A DNA stretch of 64,000 nucleotides from Labia minor. Its lineage: Eukaryota; Arthropoda; Insecta; Dermaptera; Spongiphoridae. The DNA is taken from NCBI GenBank assembly GCA_963082975.1, contig OY720347.1:29529398-29593397 (forward strand), written 5' to 3'. A program made the translations under genes and the position numbers. This document shows, piece by piece, positions 1-10,948 of the stretch. Numbering within the stretch: position 1 is the stretch's first letter; every line of letters begins with the position of its first letter. The notes under the pieces were generated by a model. The model worked only from the letters and a program-made list of their open reading frames with translations. It ran no database searches and was not told the DNA's origin.

Positions 1-60
1 TCCTTCATCCACTTGGAGATGGGGTTTGGTGCGAGGATCCCTCTTGTAGGTCCGTACCAT
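1..60 (-). CDS. N-terminus of a probable pogo-like transposase (partial)
   Basis: ATG at 60-58 on the minus strand opens a frame of 20 codons that continues past the left edge. It begins MVRTYKR, a basic start resembling the MVRxYKRK-type openings seen before the helix-turn-helix of pogo/Tigger/jerky-like transposases; this comparison is from memory. The ATG lies just downstream of a good splice acceptor (CAG at 75-73). The upstream exon (from 343 rightwards) would be 5'UTR. The catalytic domain is not in the window, so neither activity nor exact family can be judged. It could also be the first coding exon of an unrelated host gene. Confidence 0.35.
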   Translation of the reverse strand, partial: MVRTYKRDPRTKPHLQVDEG

Positions 61-72
61 TTTAACGTGCAC

Positions 73-342
73 CTGAAAAAAAAATTAGGTTAGGAAGGTA
101 TGCACCAACTGAAATACAGAAACTTACTAGAATAAATTTATGATTATTCATTGTAGTAATAAGTAATGTGGTAGTTGAGCAAAGTAATTCTGAAAACTGT
201 TATAAAAACAGGCAAACAGTGGTTTTAGACAGTGTCCCAATTCACCCCATTTCAACATCAAAATGGTCAAAATTTTTGAAAATATTTTTAGCATACTTTA
301 AATGCTAGTCAAGGCTTGAATATTTTATGTATTATTACTCAC
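73..342 (-). other. Predicted 5'UTR intron
   Basis: A 270-nt segment bounded on the minus strand by CTG|GTGAGTAAT and a T-rich tract ending in CAG. Both signals fit the consensus, and the downstream exon starts the frame described at 1-60. One internal copy of the GTCCC-ATTCACCCC motif (234-248) sits inside it. Confidence 0.45.
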
Positions 343-959
343 CAGAATCAGAGGAATACAGAAAAAATATTCCAGGATGATCACTTGAACCTGCACAGAG
401 CTGCAGACAACACTTTTTGAGGTTAAGTTTATGGCGCTTACAACAAGTAACAAAAACAAGGTCTACCAACAGTATAAAAAATCAAGTTGAACATGTTTCA
501 TATATGTTAATATGTACAGAAAAGTTCCCTCTATTAGAATAAATTAAGTTGAGCAATGTATATTTAATGAATGAAAAGTTATTGATAAATTAAAAAATTT
601 CCTGGATTTTGTCCCTATTCACCCCTGCGTCCCTATTCACCCCGGTTTACGGTAATACTAGAAACAAAACAAAAGAAAAATACTAATTAGAAACATTAAA
701 TTATGTTAATTATTATTCATTTTTAATTTGTCAATTTGTTCCCTTTAATTTACCAGCTGTTTACCATGCGTTTTCCCTTTCATCGGATGCCTGAACTTGG
801 AATTGAATTCTAAATTTCAGAAGACTTTTGTATCTTTCTATATATATAGGAACTACTTTGCATTTCAATTCTAAATTGACTTCCATCTCCAATTTAATTT
901 AATAGTTAGATCTTTCGAAATATTCTCCTTGATTGTAATAGTTACGAGATGATTATCTC

Positions 960-1530
960 ATCAAACGACTCCGTCGCTCACTCGTAGATTGAATTGGCTG
1001 ACAAACAAAATGGTTTTTTCTTTTTTGTTTTTTTTTTATGCTAATAATATGAATCCAGCTTGGAGTGTTGAACTACCTCTTTGTGACGAGACAAAGGGTT
1101 CATCGTGTTGTCGATTGTCAAAAACTTCAATCGGTTCGGTTCCGATTGGATTGGAGCTGTTGTGGGCGGTTGTCTCCCTTTAAGCAAGCATGTAAGGCAC
1201 TACATTACCCCGGTTGACACTTCGATAAAGCCCGGAGCAGCCGGCGTTGACGGCGAAGAAACGCCGTCTGCTGCTGTAAAGGGGCCGAATAGCTGTGGGC
1301 GCCATCGCCGCTGATATCTCCAACATGTCTCTTGCCGGGCGGCATCTGGCCCATTATTTACGAGGCTCACAAATCATTCCGCCCGCAACGCACAAAACGG
1401 GGTCTCCGCCCCCACCAGCAACCCCCTCAACATTGTGTCTCTTCAAGGGGGAACAAGTTGAGCAAGCCTCTTAAGAAACAGACCAGACAATGCCAGACAA
1501 AAGAGCAACTGATTTTATTTCTAATTGTCT
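960..1530. other. GC-richer unique island, no supported gene
   Basis: Base composition rises sharply against the AT-rich surroundings, especially at 1190-1440, which contains several CpG-rich stretches. Only short frames occur (up to about 70 codons, overlapping in different phases), and none shows a recognisable domain. No inverted ends or target duplication were seen, so it does not look like a transposon. Candidate conserved non-coding or promoter-type sequence, or a non-coding exon. Confidence 0.3.
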
Positions 1531-1905
1531 TCAGACGATTTATTTCTCAATAAAACTCTCATATTTTTAAAATAAAAAAAAAAAATTATTTTGGGTTAGA
1601 TTGACGATAAAAAATTGCATTTTAATTAGTGTTGAGAATATTCAACAAATTACCTGTTGATATTTGTGGGAAAAGTTTATCTGTAAACGAGACAATGAAC
1701 TGTCAGTAGTTAGTATATTATTAACTTAGCATGAATAGTACATATACCAAAGGAACATATTAAATTTTATTAATCTATTTATAAAGCTATTATAAGCAAT
1801 TAAACTAAATAGAAATAATCTTACTAAAAATATTTTTCATTAATCATTCCATAGTATTATTAAAAATAAAAATAAAAGTTCTTAATATATAAAACAATTA
1901 TTTTA

Positions 1906-2332
1906 CCGGTTATATTATATGGGTGTGAGGCATGGTCTATGGCCTTAGGTGACGAGAGTAGATTTAGAGTATTTGAGAATAGGATTCTGCGAAGCATTTA
2001 TGGGCCAAAGAAAGATGAGGACACTGGGGAATGGCAAAGATTGCATAACGAGGAATTTCATGACCTCTATGCATCTCCAGATATAGTTAGAATTATAAAA
2101 TTACGGTGGGTAGGACACGTGGCTAGAATGGGAGAAGAAAGAATACCAAAAAATATACTGGTAGGAAGACCGAGTGGGAAACGTCCACTTGGAAGACCAA
2201 GGACGGTGGGTGGATAATGTGTGAAAGGATGTAAGAGAGATGGGAGAGTTTAGGGACTGGAAGGTTGTGGCTCAGAATAGGAATACTTGGAGGGATGTGG
2301 TTGCTGCGGCCAAGAACTTTCGAGTTCCGTAG
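1906..2332 (+). pseudogene. LINE (non-LTR retrotransposon) reverse transcriptase C-terminus, 5'-truncated
   Basis: Reading from 1906 gives VILYGCEAWSM and then, at 1939-2217, the region with LRWVGHVARMGEERIPK and GKRPLGRPR. These are the hallmark motifs of the C-terminal tail that follows the RT domain in several LINE clades. After about 2205 the frame slips once or twice. It continues as a tryptophan-rich tail (RDWKVVAQNRNTWRDVV) and ends at the stop 2330-2332. Everything upstream (endonuclease and most of the RT) is missing, as expected from target-primed integration that stopped early. It is followed within 10 nt by a GATA-type tail. Clearly a dead fragment; the clade is not resolved. Confidence 0.85.
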
Positions 2333-2339
2333 AGCCACA

Positions 2340-2368
2340 GAGATAGAGATAGATATAGATAGATAGAC
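2340..2368 (+). repeat. (GATA)-type microsatellite tail of the LINE
   Basis: AGATAGAGATAGATATAGAT and further GATA units directly follow the stop codon of the LINE fragment. Several LINE clades end in a short microsatellite instead of poly(A), so this most likely marks the element's 3' end. Confidence 0.7.
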
Positions 2369-2536
2369 TTTAATTCTTATTATTTTTTGAAAATTTGGAA
2401 TTGGATTATTTTTTTAAACTTTTCCTAAAAATATTAAACCTATTAAAAGATTACATGATATAAATGAAATAATTCTTTCAAATTATTAATTAAATGACTA
2501 TTGATAAGATTTTCTTTTTAAGAATTAAGTAACAAG

Positions 2537-3194
2537 CAGTGGCGAACCTAGAACTTTTGCCGCCCGGGGCGATCTCCAGTTTGCCGCCCTTTTTATTATA
2601 AGTCAATCAAATAGTGGTATTTATAAATTAATGCACATAAATAAATTATTAAGTTATTTAATCAATATTAATTAATACACAGAGTAAATTTTTTTACACA
2701 TATTTGTATGCACTCGTAAACATATTAATATAATATTTACTCTTCTAGCTTTCATACTAGAAAAATCGTGTATAATGCTCTCAAAATTTATATTTATATT
2801 TTTTCCGCCGGCCTGCTTTTCAAAAGAAAAGTTAGGAAAAATTGCTGAACAAAATCGTAAAGATGCGTTTACGAATTCAACGAATTTTAATGAATACAAT
2901 AAAATAAAATTATTATCCTGTTCTTGGAATTAGAATTCAAAATTTACACTAAAATGCATTTATTTACACCGAGGAATAATATTCGAAATCATATAGTTAA
3001 TCATAATTTATATAAATCAAATAGTAAACTTATAATAATCATAAAAATCATTTATTATTCAAGAAAGAAAAAAAATAAATATCAAATTAATACGTTGCTT
3101 TTTACAACTATAACTAAATATAAAAAATGCCGCCCCAAGATAAGTGCCGCCCGGTGCGGACCGCACCCACCGCACCCCCCTAGGTACGCCACTG
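2537..3194. mobile_element. 658-bp hAT-type MITE with 8-bp target duplication
   Basis: The ends are CAGTGGCGAACCTAG (2537) and, inverted, CAGTGGCGTACCTAG (from 3194). Both ends are flanked by an identical 8-bp duplication, GTAACAAG (2529-2536 and 3195-3202). Eight-base target duplications and CAG-type ends are diagnostic of the hAT superfamily. The first about 50 nt and last about 75 nt are GC-rich and carry repeated TGCCGCCC motifs; the 530-bp interior is AT-rich with no transposase. Hence a non-autonomous derivative, inserted about 170 bp downstream of the LINE tail. Confidence 0.85.
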
Positions 3195-3202
3195 GTAACA
3201 AG

Positions 3203-3363
3203 ATAAATAAATTCACTCAGCTAGTTAACCTGAGAGAGGTAAGGATGGGCAGGTTTCAGGTGTGATTCTTCCCGGAGGGTTGAAGAGGGATAGAAATTAG
3301 GTATAATCCCATTGGGGTAACTTCTGTCCCTTTGGACTTTTCTCATGATACCCTCAAAGACGG
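3203..3363. other. Short GC-richer spacer
   Basis: Unique-looking sequence between the MITE and the 28-bp tandem repeat. No frame, repeat or RNA structure was recognised. Confidence 0.3.
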
Positions 3364-3520
3364 GTTAATATTAATTAGTTAATAAATATTAGTTAATATT
3401 AATTAGTTAATAAATATTAGTTAATATTAATTAGTTAATAAATATTAGTTAATATTAATTAGTTAATAAATATTAGTTAATATTAATTAGTTAATAAATA
3501 TTAGTTAATATTAATTAGTT
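3364..3520. repeat. 28-bp tandem repeat, about 5.6 copies
   Basis: A unit starting GTTAATATTAATTAG repeats with a strict 28-bp period at 3364, 3392, 3420, 3448 and 3476, plus a partial unit from 3504 to 3520. The full copies look identical by eye. The unit itself is made of TTAATATTAA-like palindromic blocks. Minisatellite. Confidence 0.9.
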
Positions 3521-3986
3521 TTATTTATTAGATTTAAAAAAAAAATTTTAAAAATTGACAATTATAAAGTGTTTCTTTGGCATAGTTAATCCATTAATAT
3601 ACAAATAATACATTATCTATTAAAATAAATGACTAAGGGCTATAAGTATTATATATGAATATATACATATTTATATATATATATATATATATATATACAA
3701 TATATAAATGTTGCTTGTAATCATTTTCCTTTACCGCTTGACATGCAATGCGTCAAATACACGAACTAATCCTTTCATGTTTTTTTTCACCCTTTAATTT
3801 ATATAACAATGTGTGTTTTCCTACAGAACTAATTACTATACTATTATTACATAAGCGACAAAAAATTATATTATTATCTTATTGGTTTATGAAATTGAAT
3901 TATAGGTATAACTGTAATTAAAGTGTTTTTTTAATTAAAAAAGTTATTATATCATTTTATATATTTATTGTAATATATACTTATTT

Positions 3987-4029
<43 letters not shown>

Positions 4030-6415
4030 GTATAACACTAAGATAATTTAAAATATCTAAATAAGAGGTCAAATTAAAACTGAGAGTAAGTTCTGGTATT
4101 GCTTAAAATATTACTGAAGTGTGTTAAAGTACAACAGGCTTTTTTGCTAGTAAAAAAAAATAAAGAATTGTGTTTATTCTATTATATATATAATATTTTT
4201 TTTTGTGTTTTATACCTTCATTCTCAAGTACCAAAATTCAGCCTTTTATCAATGAACTACGCTTTTGAATATAACAACATATATTAAAAAAAACTCAATT
4301 AAAAACGTATATTTAATTTCATATTGTTTAAAAATTAATTAGTTCTAATAAAAAATATTCAATATTACAAGAAAATGACACATATTCATAGATATATCAT
4401 ATAAAATATTTAGTTAGATCTAAAACTAATCAAATTATAAATTTAATATCAAAGAATATAACAAAACTTTTTCTAAAACAATCAGTGATTATTTTGCATT
4501 CCTATTGTGAAACTTTTCATTAATTTTTTAGTCAAAACAGACAATAGGGTATAATTAATATGCCCCATTTGCAATCCATGTTTTATATAAATTTTAAAAA
4601 TAAATAGTACGAATTGAAAATCGTTTGATAAAAACACTTCTTTATTATGTCATAATATAAAACAAACAGAAATATGATTTATTGATATAAACCAAGCTAT
4701 ATATATATATATATATATTCTTATTACAGGTTGAATAACTGTGTTAGTGGAATATATAGATCGATATAAAGTCAACAAAAGGAGAGTATACAATTGGGTG
4801 AAAGCTATTAAAGAGTTATCAGACATACTAGGCATATAATTTTAATCGTCATGAAAGGCTTGTGAATTTGTCGACATAAAGGAGAAATAAATTACAAAAT
4901 GAATATGAAAGATAAACAGCGGGTGATTTTCTTGGCTGTTGTCAACTTATCATAGCATATGCCATCGGCAACATCTTCATTATTCATTAGATGGGAAAAA
5001 CATGCGCTTATGACATTTTGATAGAGTTTTATTAGTTTTATTATTAGTTCTCTCTCACTCACTATGATATGAAATTCTTTCTCTCCATTCTTGCACGTTC
5101 AACTTTTCTAAGTAAGCTAAACCTTAAATGCGTAATAATTTCCGTCATGATTTTTAATAAAAATAAATTTCTCAAGTATTCCCACATTGAATATGATCTC
5201 GAAACTCTTAAAAGAATAAAATATGAAGTCTTTATAAATCGTTCCCTTTATAACAATTTCATTCATAAAATTTTTCAGTAATTCATAGTAATATTGTACA
5301 AGGAGATAAAAATTCCGATATCCATGTCACTTTAACTAAGATTTAGAGTAAGCTCACTAAACGAATAAGCGAAAACGAAAAGAGTGAGAAGAAATAAAGA
5401 GAAATTTAGGATTGAAGTAATAAATTTTTGGGGTGCCAAGAGAATGCATGAGAGCTTGAAGGTTCAACGAGAGGAGATTGAAAGCCACAAAGACAGCAAC
5501 GAATAAAAAGATCTTTGGAGAGCAAATCTTCTCGAATAAATAAATGAAAATCTTTCGTTCTCTTCGACGATTTTTTATTTTTTTTTTTTCACTAAACTCT
5601 CGTTGAACCTCAACTCAATAAACTATTTCAACACAAAGAGAACATTTAATTGGTTTCTTGTGGATCATTCTTTTTTTTATTTTATTTTTTTTTTTTTTGC
5701 AAATTTTTTTTTATAAAACTTCAAAGACATCTTAATGATTTTTTCTAGAATATTGGAAAATGCATGTTTTCTAAAAGCTATAACGTTCAAAACTTCAGTT
5801 GGAGAAGAACTCCAGACAATTATAAAAACAAAATTAATTTTTATTTTTTATATACTTAATATCTAGCATAATCATAATATAAACTTTAAATTTAAGAGAT
5901 AAAAGATAAGAGATTAAAAAATCATTGTGTTGCACTTTACTACGTTACTATTTATAAGTATTATAAATATTTATAATATTTGATATAGGAAAATGAGATC
6001 CATTTTATCATGGCTTTAACAATATTTTCAATTGTATTTACAAATTCATAGTAACTATCTTTTCGTTCTTAATGATTAAAGCCTCAAATATCTTCTCGAA
6101 TGTTTCTGATGTATATACAATTTGTTGGGGTCTTTATCTAACCAAAAAAAAAAACATTCTTTCACTGTTGATTGAACCAATAAAAATAACAATTTTTCTA
6201 AATGTTTTTTCTTCCATAGAACGTTCAGCGTTTAATCAAATTGACATTTAATGAGATAATTTGAGAGCTTTTGCAGAATTTACCATTTTTCTTTCCATCC
6301 TTTTTTTTAATTGAAATGGCAATAAAAAGAACAAATAATTAAAAATGATTGTGCTTTTATTAGCTTACTGCATTATCATTCAGAACAGTTCTTCTCTATT
6401 TCCCTTTTCATTATC
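3521..6415. other. AT-rich spacer with (TA)n microsatellites
   Basis: No gene is supported. (TA)n runs occur near 3677-3698, 3990-4024 and 4699-4718, and T-rich runs near 5570-5590 and 5670-5715. Short frames (such as 4099-4287 and 5069-5281) have the composition of random AT-rich DNA. It contains the inverted repeat listed at 5460-5610. Confidence 0.5.
5460..5610. repeat. Inverted repeat with 14-bp arms
   Basis: AGGTTCAACGAGAG (5460-5473) is exactly complementary to CTCTCGTTGAACCT (5597-5610), about 120 nt apart. It could be the ends of a tiny MITE or a hairpin; no target duplication was identified. Confidence 0.5.
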
Positions 6416-6809
6416 CCTTAGCACATAGGTTCTTAAACTTATGTACTCCACGGACCCCCACTTGAAAAAATTTTTTTTGACGGACCCCCATCACAACTTT
6501 AGGTACTTTACGTCATTTTATTAATTAATTTCTGGCTTACGATCTCATAAGGACAAGGATATATGATGAATATTTCTAACAGTGATTGGTGAATAACGAT
6601 TTTTTTGCATATTGTAGAACACATTTTATTAGAAATTATAATATTGAAGAAAGAAAATACAAACATTGTCATAGCAACAAATCTCACAAATTATAATGGG
6701 TACTTACATTAAATTCATATAAATATTTTATAATTTTTTTCAGAAAATATTAAATAAGAAATATTTTAAAAAATAACTGCATCTATCTCATTAAATATAA
6801 CTTACATAT

Positions 6810-8669
6810 TTAATGAGATGTATGCAGTTGTTTTCTTGAAACAAGAATCTCAATATCTGGCTTAATATTGGAAACTTTTAATCTAAGATCCGGCTCTACA
6901 TTTAATTTGTTTCTATATTTAGACTTAATATAAAATAGTACCGAAAAAGCTTGTTCGCATAAATATGTTGTGCAGAATGGAATCAAGTGTTGAAGTGCTT
7001 TATTTGCAAGCGCAGGATAATCTGACCTGAGAAGTAACCAAAAGTTGCTCAATTCAGTTTTGTTAAATTTTAGTTTATAAGTTGTATCACATGATAATTC
7101 CACGAGAATATCTTGTTCAGGTGCAGATAAATGTTTAGCATTTGTAATTTCCATATTAAATGGATCTCTGATCCAGTTATTGCAAGGATCAGGAGTAGAA
7201 AAATACTTCCTGAAGTTGCTTTTCAAAGTAATTAAATGTTCAACAAATAATTGACGCGTTTGATTAAGCAATTTTTCACTGGAGCTTTCTATGAAATCAT
7301 TGAGAGTTGGAAAAGACTCATATACACCGTTCTGGATGCGTTTCGACCACAAGTCGATTTTTTTAATCATTGCTTCTATTTTATCTTCAACTTTAAATAT
7401 ATTTACAACAGTACCTTGCAGGCTCAAATTAAGTTCGTTCAATTTTGTAAAAATATCAGTCAAGTAAGCCACCTTAGCTAACCAGATAAAATCATTGAAA
7501 CATTCGGTCAGTTCAAAATGCGCATCTATTAAAAACAATCGTATTTCATCTCGAAGCTCAAAAAGGCGAATGAGTACTTTCCCGCGGGACAACCAACGTA
7601 CATCTGTATGTAATAATAAATGTGTATGTTGACTACCCATTTCCTCACACAAAATTTTAAAAACTCTGGAATTAAGTGGACGAGCCTTAATGAAATTGAC
7701 AATTTTAACTACTTCGTCTAATGTTCTTTTCAAATCTGGTGACATATTTTTGGCTGCTAATGATTCTCTGTGAATGCAGCAATGATTCCAAACAACCTGA
7801 GGCGCAACATTTTTAATAAGAGCAATCAATCCAGTTCTTGTACCTGACATTGCACGAGCACCATCAGAGCAAATTCCAACACATTTTGGCCACTCTATTT
7901 CATTTTCGGTTATAAAATTATTCAAACTGTTAAATATGTCATTAGCTGTCGTTCGTGAAGGTAGTGAATCACAAAACAATACATCTTCTTGTATTTGATT
8001 TTCAAACTCATATCTAATGAAAGCTAACAAATTGGCATTATTAGTGACATCAGTACTTTCATCCAATTGTAATGAGTAATAGTGACTTTTGCGCACTCTC
8101 GATATTAATTCTTCTTTTATATTACATGACATGTCTTCAATCCTATTCTTAACCGTATCATTTGATAATGAAATCAAATTTATATCGTTTGCTGCTTTAG
8201 TTCCTAACATTATATTTGTAATTACTTTTGTAGCAGGAAGAATTAATTGCTCTGCTATATTATGCGGCTTTCCTGCTTTAGCAATAAGTAGAGCTACTTC
8301 ATATGATGCCATTACTGCTTTCTTACTCATACCACCAGATCCCGTCTTTACCATCAATTTCTGACTTGAATTAAGTTCTTCTTTTTTCATTTTAAAAAAT
8401 TCGATAGACTTACTAACATGCTCGCTGTGCTTTGTTTGTAAATGACGTCTGAGATTAGCAGGTTTCATACTTTCATTGGATAAACTTTCCTGACATAGAA
8501 CGCAGACTGGTCTTTCCACATCATTGTTGCAAATATAAGTAAATCCAAATGATAAATAATCATCCGAATATTTTCTAGTTTTGCGTTTCTTGGTAGAGTT
8601 TGCTGTTGATGCCTCATCATCTGATTCTTTCCGTTTCTGTGTTGAACCAGTTTGTAGCCAACGATCCAT
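6810..8669 (-). CDS. hAT transposase, BED zinc finger, ZBED5-like, 619 aa
   Basis: An uninterrupted frame starting MDRWLQTGS, the usual opening of ZBED5/SCAND3-like hAT transposases; about 620 aa matches the usual size. A basic nuclear-targeting patch (residues 27-33) precedes a BED-type zinc finger with C56, C59, H76 and H81, which binds the element ends. The RNase H-like core shows LDESTD (D203 or D207), CSDGARAM (D269) and, after the all-helical insertion, the C-terminal hAT dimerisation region. That region includes NFWLLL (about 542-547), CEQAFS (E572) and KSKYRN (582-587). VRWLSRG at 357-363 is another family signature. D203/D207, D269 and E572 are therefore the candidate catalytic triad, all present. 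The reaction is cut-and-paste excision with 8-bp duplication in the nucleus. It lies inside matched hAT ends with a target duplication, so it is a transposon gene and not a domesticated host ZBED gene. Whether it is expressed cannot be seen. Confidence 0.93.
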   Translation of the reverse strand: MDRWLQTGSTQKRKESDDEASTANSTKKRKTRKYSDDYLSFGFTYICNNDVERPVCVLCQESLSNESMKPANLRRHLQTKHSEHVSKSIEFFKMKKEELNSSQKLMVKTGSGGMSKKAVMASYEVALLIAKAGKPHNIAEQLILPATKVITNIMLGTKAANDINLISLSNDTVKNRIEDMSCNIKEELISRVRKSHYYSLQLDESTDVTNNANLLAFIRYEFENQIQEDVLFCDSLPSRTTANDIFNSLNNFITENEIEWPKCVGICSDGARAMSGTRTGLIALIKNVAPQVVWNHCCIHRESLAAKNMSPDLKRTLDEVVKIVNFIKARPLNSRVFKILCEEMGSQHTHLLLHTDVRWLSRGKVLIRLFELRDEIRLFLIDAHFELTECFNDFIWLAKVAYLTDIFTKLNELNLSLQGTVVNIFKVEDKIEAMIKKIDLWSKRIQNGVYESFPTLNDFIESSSEKLLNQTRQLFVEHLITLKSNFRKYFSTPDPCNNWIRDPFNMEITNAKHLSAPEQDILVELSCDTTYKLKFNKTELSNFWLLLRSDYPALANKALQHLIPFCTTYLCEQAFSVLFYIKSKYRNKLNVEPDLRLKVSNIKPDIEILVSRKQLHTSH

Positions 8670-8700
8670 TTTATGGAGTAATTTATTAACATTGAACTAC

Positions 8701-8990
8701 AATAATATAAATATAATATAAATATAATATAAATATAACGAATTATTATTTACTAGCTATGTTTTAATATGATTTTAAATGAATGTTTTAATATCATTTT
8801 AAATGAATGTTTTAAATCATTTTAATAAATGTTTTAAATCATTTTAAATAAATGATTTAATATCATTTTAAATGAATATTAATTTATATAATAAATATAT
8901 TTCGTAATTTGATTCTAAAATATTATTAATTTCGTAATTTGATTCTAAAATATTATTAATTTCGTAATTTGATTCTAAAATATTATTAAA
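8701..8990. repeat. Short tandem repeats in the hAT 5' leader
   Basis: Three arrays lie just upstream of the transposase start (which reads leftwards). An 11-bp AATATAAATAT period occurs at about 8704-8738. A loose 24-bp period (GTTTTAATATCATTTTAAAT) runs over 8761-8880. Three 30-bp copies beginning TTCGTAATTTGATTC lie at 8901-8930, 8931-8960 and 8961-8990. Subterminal repeats in hAT elements often bind the transposase; that role here is inferred. Confidence 0.75.
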
Positions 8991-9703
8991 ATAAATATTT
9001 TTTATTCATAAAACTAACTTATACTTACTCTCAAAAACAGCCTTTCTGGGAAATTGCAAAATGTGTTTAGTGTTTTTATAAAATAATGATCATGCAAATT
9101 ACACTAAAAATTAAAAAAAATTATTAGCTATAATAAACTATTATTAGCTATAATTTAATTATAATTAATTAAATTAATAAAAATAATTTAAAGATACAAC
9201 TCGTTGAGAAATGAACTTATAATTAACATTTGCTTTAAAACTGTTTAAAACCCCAGAGTGGACGCTGACAATTTGGGTTTTTCCGGGTAAGACTGTCCCC
9301 TCCCCTGGTTTTCCCCAATAACAAAGTGAAAGAAAATTCCCTTATATGCCTCCCCTTCCGAGCCCCTAAGAGGGGTTATTTTAAAGGAACAATCGAAAAA
9401 TGATTTTAAATGAATGAATGGATGAAAATTCAAATTTTATATATAGTTTTTTATATATGTTTATTTATTCACAAAAAATTAATTGACATAATTATCAATT
9501 TAATAAAATAAAATAGTATTATTAATAGTATTAAATTATAGCCGTAATTCTCTAGGAGGATATAGTTAAACAATGAACTTTAAATATTTATATATGTATA
9601 TATTTTTACGATGATTTTTTTCCGAGGACCGCGGACCCCCAGTAAAGGCTTCGCGGACCCCCAGGGGTCCGCGGACCACAGTTTAAGAACCACTGCCTTA
9701 GCA

Positions 9704-10009
9704 AAATGAATATTTTCTTCAAATTTATTAAGCCAAGCCATGTTTATAAAACAGACTAGGGTCTGTTCTTTTATTATATAATATTTAGAGAAAGTTTTGT
9801 AAAAGTTTTCTATCATAAAATTTGTTGTGGTATGTCATTTCAATAAATATTCGCTAATAATCCTAAATAATGGAGTTAAAGGCTACTTTGAACAGCTCAA
9901 AAAAAAAAAAAAAAAAAAATGAATCATTTAATTTTAATTCTATGCAATTTCCTTTTGATTGAGTATTGGAATATAGAATATAAAGCCAGCACATAACATT
10001 TTTTAAGAA
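9704..10009. other. Spacer with poly(A) run
   Basis: AT-rich sequence with an A-run at about 9900-9919. No coding or repeat family was recognised. Confidence 0.4.
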
Positions 10010-10500
10010 AGCATGCAGGTTTCCGCCCATTGCTTAGTCAGAAGGAGTAAGAACGGGAAGGGTGGCGAGATCAGAAAACTAGTCGGGGAAGATTTTGGGG
10101 GAAAAAAATTGGCCGGTCGATTACTCATTCGAGATGGAATGGGAAAGGGATGCTTCTGCGGTTGCTCCTTCTCTCCCCCGCTCAGCGATCTCTTCCGGGA
10201 GACTTCACCCCTCCGTCGTCGCCAACGCCACCCCCGGACTCATGTCCCGTGACTCAATAACACGGCGCCGAACGCGGCTTGCCATCTATCAACATCATTT
10301 CACGTTTCATTTCTGGCAAAGACGCGATAAACCCGCCATTTTACTCGAGCTAGTTTTTGCACACCCCCATTCCCTCTTCACTTCTCTCCCATTTTACTTC
10401 CAGTCTTTCAAAATGCCCTCTTTTTCTTTTTCAACTTTTTCATGACGGAAACCTCGTCACACAGGCCTGTGACGTCAATCTCGAACATTATTAGTTCATC
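10010..10500. other. GC-richer unique island
   Basis: Clearly higher GC than its flanks, with many CpG. Two overlapping frames (10013-10252 and 10095-10445) are open by composition only and resemble no family I know. A palindromic CRE-type site, TGACGTCA, lies at about 10468-10475. Candidate regulatory or promoter sequence or a non-coding exon. Confidence 0.3.
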
Positions 10501-10948
10501 AATGTTTTATCGACAATCTACTCTTCCATTCCATGAAGATTCTCTGCATATTATAAGTGACGTCTAGTGGAAATAAAAAAACAAAGACAACAAATAGCCA
10601 TTTAAATAATGTACCTTTTTAAATACAAAAATATTTTATAATTTATAATCAATATTAAATTATTTAAAATCTAATTTATATATACCTCATATAAAAATAT
10701 TTATTAAAGAGCAACAAATTATAGATTTTAATAATTTATTCATAGAATATATTTAAAAATTTTATTTTTTTTTCATTTTCATTTTATAAAAGAGATTTTT
10801 TGTTTTTCCATAATATTCATAAACAAATAACAATTAAAATATATTTTATATATATAAAATATCGTTTTAAATTTATAAGTAAAATTGAAATAATATTTAT
10901 AATGAAAAATGTATTATAGTATAACTATCCCACTTATTTTTGTTTTTA
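10501..10948. other. AT-rich spacer
   Basis: No recognisable gene or repeat other than A/T runs. Confidence 0.4.

Larger units (their letters stand above)
1..652 (-). mobile_element. 5' end of a pogo/Tigger-like DNA transposon (runs off left edge)
   Basis: On the minus strand the presumed end is a TA (653-654) followed inward by CCGTAAACC and then two copies of GGGGTGAATAGGGAC (complement of 611-625 and 629-643). A third, slightly different copy lies at 234-248. Repeated subterminal motifs next to a TA target are typical of Tc1/mariner/pogo ends. Further in, a canonical donor (GTGAGTAAT, GT at 342-341) and an acceptor (T-run then CAG, ending at 73) define a 270-nt 5'UTR intron. A start codon lies 12 nt into the next exon. 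The other end lies outside the window. The family assignment is inferred from layout and the first residues only. Confidence 0.45.
6424..9695 (-). mobile_element. Complete hAT transposon (3,272 bp) with intact transposase
   Basis: The left end CATAGGTTCTTAAACT (6424) and the inverted right end CAGTGGTTCTTAAACT (from 9695) match at 14 of 16 bases, and both run into CCGCGGACCCC/CCACGGACCCCC blocks. A perfect 8-bp target duplication, CCTTAGCA, flanks the element (6416-6423 and 9696-9703). The single transposase gene is on the minus strand (6810-8669). About 1 kb of 5' leader (8670-9695) holds several short tandem repeats and a GC-richer patch at 9245-9380. The perfect target duplication and uninterrupted gene point to a fairly recent insertion that may still supply transposase. 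Confidence 0.93.

Noticed and set aside
7251-8364. Plus-strand frames inside the hAT transposase gene
   Set aside because: Antisense shadows of the 619-codon minus-strand gene.
6810-8669. Domesticated host ZBED gene
   Set aside because: The frame sits inside matched hAT ends with an exact 8-bp target duplication, which marks it as a transposon gene.
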